Of a stretch of DNA of 64,000 nt, positions 59,419-64,000 are shown one piece after another. The notes beneath the pieces are model-generated. The model had not been told where the DNA came from, searched no databases, and saw nothing but the letters and a program-made list of their open reading frames with translations. This stretch comes from JADLBR01 sp020847615 (lineage in GTDB: Bacteria > Verrucomicrobiota > Verrucomicrobiia > JADLBR01): positions 1 to 64,000 of the forward strand of contig JAPKHT010000014.1 in assembly GCA_026646655.1 (NCBI GenBank). The letters are read 5' to 3'. Numbering within the stretch: the stretch's first letter is position 1; every line of letters begins with the position of its first letter. Both the position numbers and the translations under genes were made by a program.

Positions 59419-62400
59419 CGGCGATCTCTATTCGGGTTTGGCATCTGGGGCGCTTGGTTCAAGTGGCGGTCCAGGCGGATGGCGAGGTCGGACACGAGCG
59501 GTTCCCGAAGCATGGTGTAATGGTCGCCAGGGGCCGATTCGAAACTAAGCCTCGGGCAGAGGGATCGCCAGCGTCGCTCCGGGGTGCGGCCGGTGTTCTC
59601 ATGGGCGACGAAAAGGACTGCCGGGCCGGCATAGGGGCGGGGCCGGTGACGTTTTGCGGCCATGAGGTGGGCGCGGCAGGTCGTCGCGAGGCGCCGGACT
59701 TCGGGGGCGCCGACGCCTTCGCCGAGGCCCGCCATGGCGGCAATCCTCTCCCATTGTTGGTCCAGGGGCAACCCCGACAATTCTTCAGGGGGGATGTTGA
59801 GCTGTGGGGCGATCCAGCGCACCATGGAGCGCTCGTCCAGGCGGAGGAACGTGAGTTCCGAGAGGGCGAGGAAGGTGTCGAGCATCGCGACGAGCGGGAC
59901 CGTCTCGCCGTCCTCGGCCAGGAGTCGGGCCATCTCGAGGGCGATCAGGCCGCCCAGGGACCAGCCGACGAGCAGGTACGGCCCCGTGCGCCGCGCGCCG
60001 CGAAGTTCGCTAAGATAGTGCGATGCCATCGCGGCGAGGCTGTCGTGGGGTTGTTGCCCGGGATCTAGGCCCAGGGCCTGAAACCCGTAAATGGGGCGAT
60101 CGGGCGCCAGCGCATTGGCCAGTGGCATGAAAACCGCGGCGTGACCACCGAGTCCATGGACGCAGTAGAGAGGGTCTCTGTGGCCCCCGGTCCGAAGTGG
60201 CACGAGGGATCGCGCGTTGGCCGTGGCGGGCGGGCGGAGGTGTGCGGCGATCTCGCGGATGAGCGATGGCGGCCGGGTATCGGCGCGCGCGTCCGGCGCG
60301 CGGTCGGGTGGCGATCCCGCGCTGGCGCAAAGGCGCGCGAGCGGAAGGTCGGGGTCCTCGGCGATAGCCCGCAGGAGTTCGAGGTACTGCGCCGTGAGCG
60401 CGCGGATGGTCGAGGGATCGAACTGCGCGGTGTCGTATTCGAAGGAGCCCTCCAGCCCGTGGTCGGTCTCGGTGAGTTTCAGGGTCAGGGTCCAGCGGGT
60501 CACGGCTGGATCGATCTCGACGGGCCAGAGTGTGAGTTCGAGTTCCCGGGCCTGCGGGATGGTCTCCGCCGACGTGCGCTGGAGGTAATTGAAATGGATC
60601 TGCACGATGGGGAAGCGCCGCGGGTCCTCGTCGGGACGCAGGACCGAAGCGAGCAACTCGTGCGGGATATCCTGGTGCCGGAATCCCTCGAGCATCGTCT
60701 GGCGCACGCGGGCCAGCACCTCGCGGAATGTGGGGTCGCCGGATAGATTCGTCCGGAGATAGAGGGCGTGGAGGAAGGGCCCGATCACCCCGTGGGTCTC
60801 GGGGCGGTCGCGGTTGGCGATATTCGTGACGACCGTGATGTCATCGTCGCCACCCGCGCGGTGGATCAGCGCCTTGAACGCGGCGAGCAGCAGGCATGCC
60901 ATCGTCGAATTCTCGGGCTGGCAGATTCGGTTCAATCGGGCCACGGTGGGGCGGTCGATCCTGAAGTCGTGGGACGCGGGCTTGTGGCTGGTGTCGGCGT
61001 CCCATGCGCGATCGAGGGGCAGGGTCGGGTTCCGCGCCCCGGCGAGGCGCTCGCGCCAGAAAGACAGCAGGGATTCGAGCCTGTCGCCCTGGAGGTGATC
61101 GCGTTGCCAAATGGCGAAATCGGCATATTGGATGGGCAATTCGGGCAACGGGGAGGGGCGCCCGGCCACGAAGGCGGGGTACAGGATGGCCACCTCGCGC
61201 GCGAGCACCTGGAGGGACCAGTCGTCGCTGATGATGTGGTGCATCGTGGCGAGCAGGACGTGTTCCTCGGGACCGAGGCGCAGCAATCGCATGCGCCACA
61301 GGGGGGCGCGCTCGAGGTCGAAGCGCACGCTCGCCTGCGCGCGCGACCGGCGTTGGACTTCCGACTCGCGCGTCTCTTCGGGCAGGTGCCCGATGTCATC
61401 CGTGGGCAGGTCGATGGTCAGGGCCGGAGCGATGACCTGGTGCGGGTGGCCGTCCTCGCCAATCGCGAAACACGTCCTGAGGGCCTCGTGGCGCCTGATC
61501 ACCTCGTTGATCGTCCGGTTGAGGGCTTCCGCATCGAGCTTGCCCGCGAGACCGATCGAGATGTGCATATGGCCCACCGCATCGTCCGGGAAGAGGTGGT
61601 ACGTGAGCCAGTAGTTGAACTGGGCGTAGGAGATCGGGATCCTGTTCGCGCGCCGCGCTGGGCGAATGGGTTCGGTATCGGTGGCGTGGCCACGGGTTCG
61701 CGCCTCCGCTATGCGGGAGGCCATGTCCGCGAGCCGCGGGGCCAGGAAGATCTCGGATAGGGGCAGGTCAACCTCGGCAATCGTGCGTATCCTCGAGGCG
61801 AGCCGCAGGGCGAGCAACGAATTGCCGCCGAGGTCGAAGAAGCTATCCCGGGCGCCGACCCGGTCGATGCGGAGCACGTCGCGCCAAGTCGAGGCGAGTC
61901 TCAGTTCCTCCTCGGTGGCGGGCGGCACGAACGGTTCGTTGGTGTCAAGGCGCGCCCAGTCCGGGTCGGGCAGGGCGGCCCGGTCCACCTTGCCGCTCGG
62001 GGTGGACGGCAGCGCCCGCAACGGGATGAAGAGGGCGGGCAGCATGAACTCGGGCAAGCGGGCGCTCAGGAAGCGCTGGAGTTCGTCGCCAGAGGGGGGC
62101 GGGTCATCCCGGCCGACGACATAGGCCACGAGTCGCGGATCGTTGGGGGATCGCTCGCGGGCGACGACGGCGGCGTCCAGAAGGAGGGGGTGTTCCCTGA
62201 GGCACTGCTCCACCTCGCCCGGCTCGATCCGGTATCCGCGGATCTTCACCTGCTCGTCGGTTCTGCCACAGAACTCCAGCCTGCCGTCCGGGCGCCAGCG
62301 CGCGACGTCGCCGGTGCGATAGAGGCGTGCGCCGGTGCCGCCGTCGAATGGATCGGGAACAAAACGCTCGCCGGTGAGATCTGGGCGGGCCATGTAGCCG

Positions 62401-64000
62401 CGAGCCAGGCCTACGCCACCGAGGAATAGTTCGCCCCGCACGCCGACGGGCAGGTGCCGCAGCGAGGGATCGAGGACGTGGGCGCGGAGGTTCGGGAGGG
62501 GTCGTCCGATGGGAACGCGCTCCTCGCGCGCATCGCGCGGGGACAGGTCGGTCGCGGTGGCCACGACGGTCGTCTCGGTCGGCCCGTACGTGTTGACGAG
62601 GCGCACTCGGGTGCCGACGTGGCGGAACCATGCGGCGACGCGCTCGCCGCGGGCCTGCTCCCCTCCGATGACGACGATGCGCACCGACGGCGGAACGGCC
62701 AGGCCCTCGGACTCGATCGCGGTCGCGAGCTCGTGCCAGAAACCCGTTGGCAGGGTCAGGAAACTCAGGCCCCAGGACTCGCACTTATGCAGGAACTGCT
62801 TCGCGTCCAGCATGGAGTCGTCTCGGAGGACCAGCGTGGCCCCGGCGGCCAGGCAGGGGAAAATCTCTTCAACGTGGCCGTCATAGCTGGCCGACGCGAA
62901 TTGGAGCACGCGGTCCGATGGGGAGATGGCGTAGGTGGCGATCGCGGCCCGCACGAAATTGGCCAGAGCGGCGTGCTCGATCATGACGCCTTTGGGGAGG
63001 CCGGTTGAGCCCGAGGTGTAGATCACGTAGGCGAGGTCGGCCGGCCCCGCCGATGGATGCGGCGCGTCGGGCGAGGCGGCGCCGATGAGCTCCCGGTCGC
63101 GGTCGACGCAGATGACGCGCCGCGATCCGCGGGTTGGATCATCCCCGAGGTCGAGCCGGGTCACGATGATATCGGCGCCCGCGTCATCGAGGGTGAGCCG
63201 AACGCGCTCGGGCGGGAGGGTCGGGTCCAGCGGGAGGTAGGCGCCTCCCGCCCCGAGCACCGCGAGGAATGCGACGATCTGATCGGCTGAGCGCGGGAGC
63301 CGCACCGCGACGATGCGCCCTGGGCCGACGCCGACGGACATCAGGTGGTTGGCGAGCCGATTGGCGCGGGACTGGAGTTCCTGGTAGGAGATCGCGGTGG
63401 CACCCTCGACGAGCGCCGTGGCGGACGGCGACTTGCGGGCCGCGTCGGCGATCCACTCGTGGGCGAGTCTCCGGGCGCGGGGTTGGTCGGCGCCGCGTCC
63501 CCAGGCGAGCAATTGATCGCGCTCGGCCTCGTCCATCACGGGCAGGGACGAGATGGGCCGATCGGGTTCGGCGATCGCGCCGGCGAGCAGCGAGCGGTAG
63601 TGGCGGGTCAAGCGCCGGGCGGTGTCCCGCGAGAAGATATCGGTGCTGAAGTTGAGCGAACCGCGAAAGGCCCCGGCAGTTTCGCCGATGGCGAGCGTGA
63701 GTTCGAAGAAGGCGGAGTTCAGCCCCAGCCAATCGCCGATGGGTTCGAACCCGAGCCCGAGTCCTTCGAGGGAGGGGGACTCGTTGTTCTGGAGGACAAA
63801 CATCACCTGAAACAGGGGGTGGCGGCTGGCGTCGCGGGGCGGGCGCACGGCATCGACCACCCGGTCCAGCGTCATCTCCTGATGCTCGAACGCCCCGAGG
63901 GCGTCGGAGCGCACGCGCTGCAACAATTCGCGGAAAGTCGGGTTGCCCGACAGGTCGGCGCGCAGGGCGACCATGTTGATGAAATAGCCAATCAGGGTCT
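59415..64000 (-). CDS. Nonribosomal peptide synthetase, C-terminal part (C-A-T-C-TE)
   Basis: The 5' end lies outside the window; about 1,528 residues are seen. Order, counted from the Met at 63974: end of a condensation domain (1-150, opened by 'IGYFINMVALR'), adenylation domain (about 165-650; core 'YVIYTSGSTGLPKGV', 'NTYGPTETTV', 'YRTGDVARW', 'PSGKVDR'), carrier domain ('GGNSLL', Ser about 719), a second condensation domain (about 780-1215; 'MHHIISDDWS' near 911, HHxxxD kept, the usual Gly being Asp), and a thioesterase (about 1258-1510; 'GWSLGG' and 'GDHYT'). The A4 motif reads 'YDGHVEEIF' rather than FDxSxxEIF. Condensation followed directly by TE without A or T is unusual. Substrate and product unknown. 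Confidence 0.92.
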   Translation of the reverse strand, partial: TLIGYFINMVALRADLSGNPTFRELLQRVRSDALGAFEHQEMTLDRVVDAVRPPRDASRHPLFQVMFVLQNNESPSLEGLGLGFEPIGDWLGLNSAFFELTLAIGETAGAFRGSLNFSTDIFSRDTARRLTRHYRSLLAGAIAEPDRPISSLPVMDEAERDQLLAWGRGADQPRARRLAHEWIADAARKSPSATALVEGATAISYQELQSRANRLANHLMSVGVGPGRIVAVRLPRSADQIVAFLAVLGAGGAYLPLDPTLPPERVRLTLDDAGADIIVTRLDLGDDPTRGSRRVICVDRDRELIGAASPDAPHPSAGPADLAYVIYTSGSTGLPKGVMIEHAALANFVRAAIATYAISPSDRVLQFASASYDGHVEEIFPCLAAGATLVLRDDSMLDAKQFLHKCESWGLSFLTLPTGFWHELATAIESEGLAVPPSVRIVVIGGEQARGERVAAWFRHVGTRVRLVNTYGPTETTVVATATDLSPRDAREERVPIGRPLPNLRAHVLDPSLRHLPVGVRGELFLGGVGLARGYMARPDLTGERFVPDPFDGGTGARLYRTGDVARWRPDGRLEFCGRTDEQVKIRGYRIEPGEVEQCLREHPLLLDAAVVARERSPNDPRLVAYVVGRDDPPPSGDELQRFLSARLPEFMLPALFIPLRALPSTPSGKVDRAALPDPDWARLDTNEPFVPPATEEELRLASTWRDVLRIDRVGARDSFFDLGGNSLLALRLASRIRTIAEVDLPLSEIFLAPRLADMASRIAEARTRGHATDTEPIRPARRANRIPISYAQFNYWLTYHLFPDDAVGHMHISIGLAGKLDAEALNRTINEVIRRHEALRTCFAIGEDGHPHQVIAPALTIDLPTDDIGHLPEETRESEVQRRSRAQASVRFDLERAPLWRMRLLRLGPEEHVLLATMHHIISDDWSLQVLAREVAILYPAFVAGRPSPLPELPIQYADFAIWQRDHLQGDRLESLLSFWRERLAGARNPTLPLDRAWDADTSHKPASHDFRIDRPTVARLNRICQPENSTMACLLLAAFKALIHRAGGDDDITVVTNIANRDRPETHGVIGPFLHALYLRTNLSGDPTFREVLARVRQTMLEGFRHQDIPHELLASVLRPDEDPRRFPIVQIHFNYLQRTSAETIPQARELELTLWPVEIDPAVTRWTLTLKLTETDHGLEGSFEYDTAQFDPSTIRALTAQYLELLRAIAEDPDLPLARLCASAGSPPDRAPDARADTRPPSLIREIAAHLRPPATANARSLVPLRTGGHRDPLYCVHGLGGHAAVFMPLANALAPDRPIYGFQALGLDPGQQPHDSLAAMASHYLSELRGARRTGPYLLVGWSLGGLIALEMARLLAEDGETVPLVAMLDTFLALSELTFLRLDERSMVRWIAPQLNIPPEELSGLPLDQQWERIAAMAGLGEGVGAPEVRRLATTCRAHLMAAKRHRPRPYAGPAVLFVAHENTGRTPERRWRSLCPRLSFESAPGDHYTMLREPLVSDLAIRLDRHLNQAPQMPNPNRDRR

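Noticed and set aside
59415..64000. Naming the NRPS amino acid from the specificity code
   Set aside because: Manual alignment around the altered A4 motif is not reliable enough, and no substrate fits clearly.

Overview
The window is GC-rich, gene-dense bacterial DNA. The host genes suggest Verrucomicrobiota or a close PVC-group relative: a PQQ-like beta-propeller / DUF1080 / ThuA / Gfo-Idh-MocA operon with Tat signals, a subtilase ending in a calcium-loop segment and a '-RRFYRILL-' tail, and a stand-alone NdvB-like phosphorylase. This placement is inference; no rRNA or marker gene is present.

Region 1 (1 to about 22,690) is the right part of an integrated siphovirus-like prophage. It runs from a major capsid protein through head-tail connector, tail tube, tape measure and tail-tip genes (6-9638) to three consecutive small proteins with signal peptides (9635-11456) and a lysis module. 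The lysis module is split. An XhlA-like holin (11456-11677) lies left of an inserted cargo block, and a second holin, a permuted-papain-like protein and a YkuD-like lysin lie right of it (19981-21338). The cargo is a zinc-ribbon moron plus a type I restriction-modification operon on the minus strand, hsdR-hsdS-X-hsdM. X is an ABC-type ATPase whose C-terminal half carries an R...E...H arrangement like the anticodon nucleases PrrC and RloC. Fragments of a second, different type I system and a scrambled holin copy lie at the edges. A tyrosine integrase abuts an intact initiator tRNA-Met (22617-22690), the likely attachment site.

Region 2 (22.9-31 kb) holds a lactonase, a minus-strand operon (PQQ-like propeller, DUF1080, ThuA fused to a TIM barrel, Gfo/Idh/MocA) that fits 3-keto-glycoside chemistry outside the cytoplasm, and a DinG-family helicase.

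Region 3 (31-38.2 kb) has a large soluble hybrid histidine kinase translationally coupled to queC-queE-queD (preQ0/queuosine synthesis), a REPIN-like repeat, a secreted AGE-family epimerase and tRNA-Ser(GCU).

Region 4 (38.2-50.8 kb) has an SbmA/YddA-like ABC protein with degraded ATPase motifs, a 1271-aa GH94/NdvB-like phosphorylase, a discoidin-like plus alpha/alpha-toroid glycosidase, and a sugar-acid cluster (RhaT-like symporter, enolase-superfamily dehydratase, aldehyde dehydrogenase) behind a GTATAC palindrome.

Region 5 (50.8-64 kb) is a subtilase followed by a minus-strand biosynthetic operon: the end of an NRPS (C-A-T-C-TE, 5' end outside the window), a SyrD/PvdE-type peptide exporter, MacA- and MacB-like efflux proteins and a family 1 glycosyltransferase. 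Together they could make, glycosylate and export a peptide. Many neighbours share 4-nt ATGA/GTGA overlaps, so translational coupling is the rule here.
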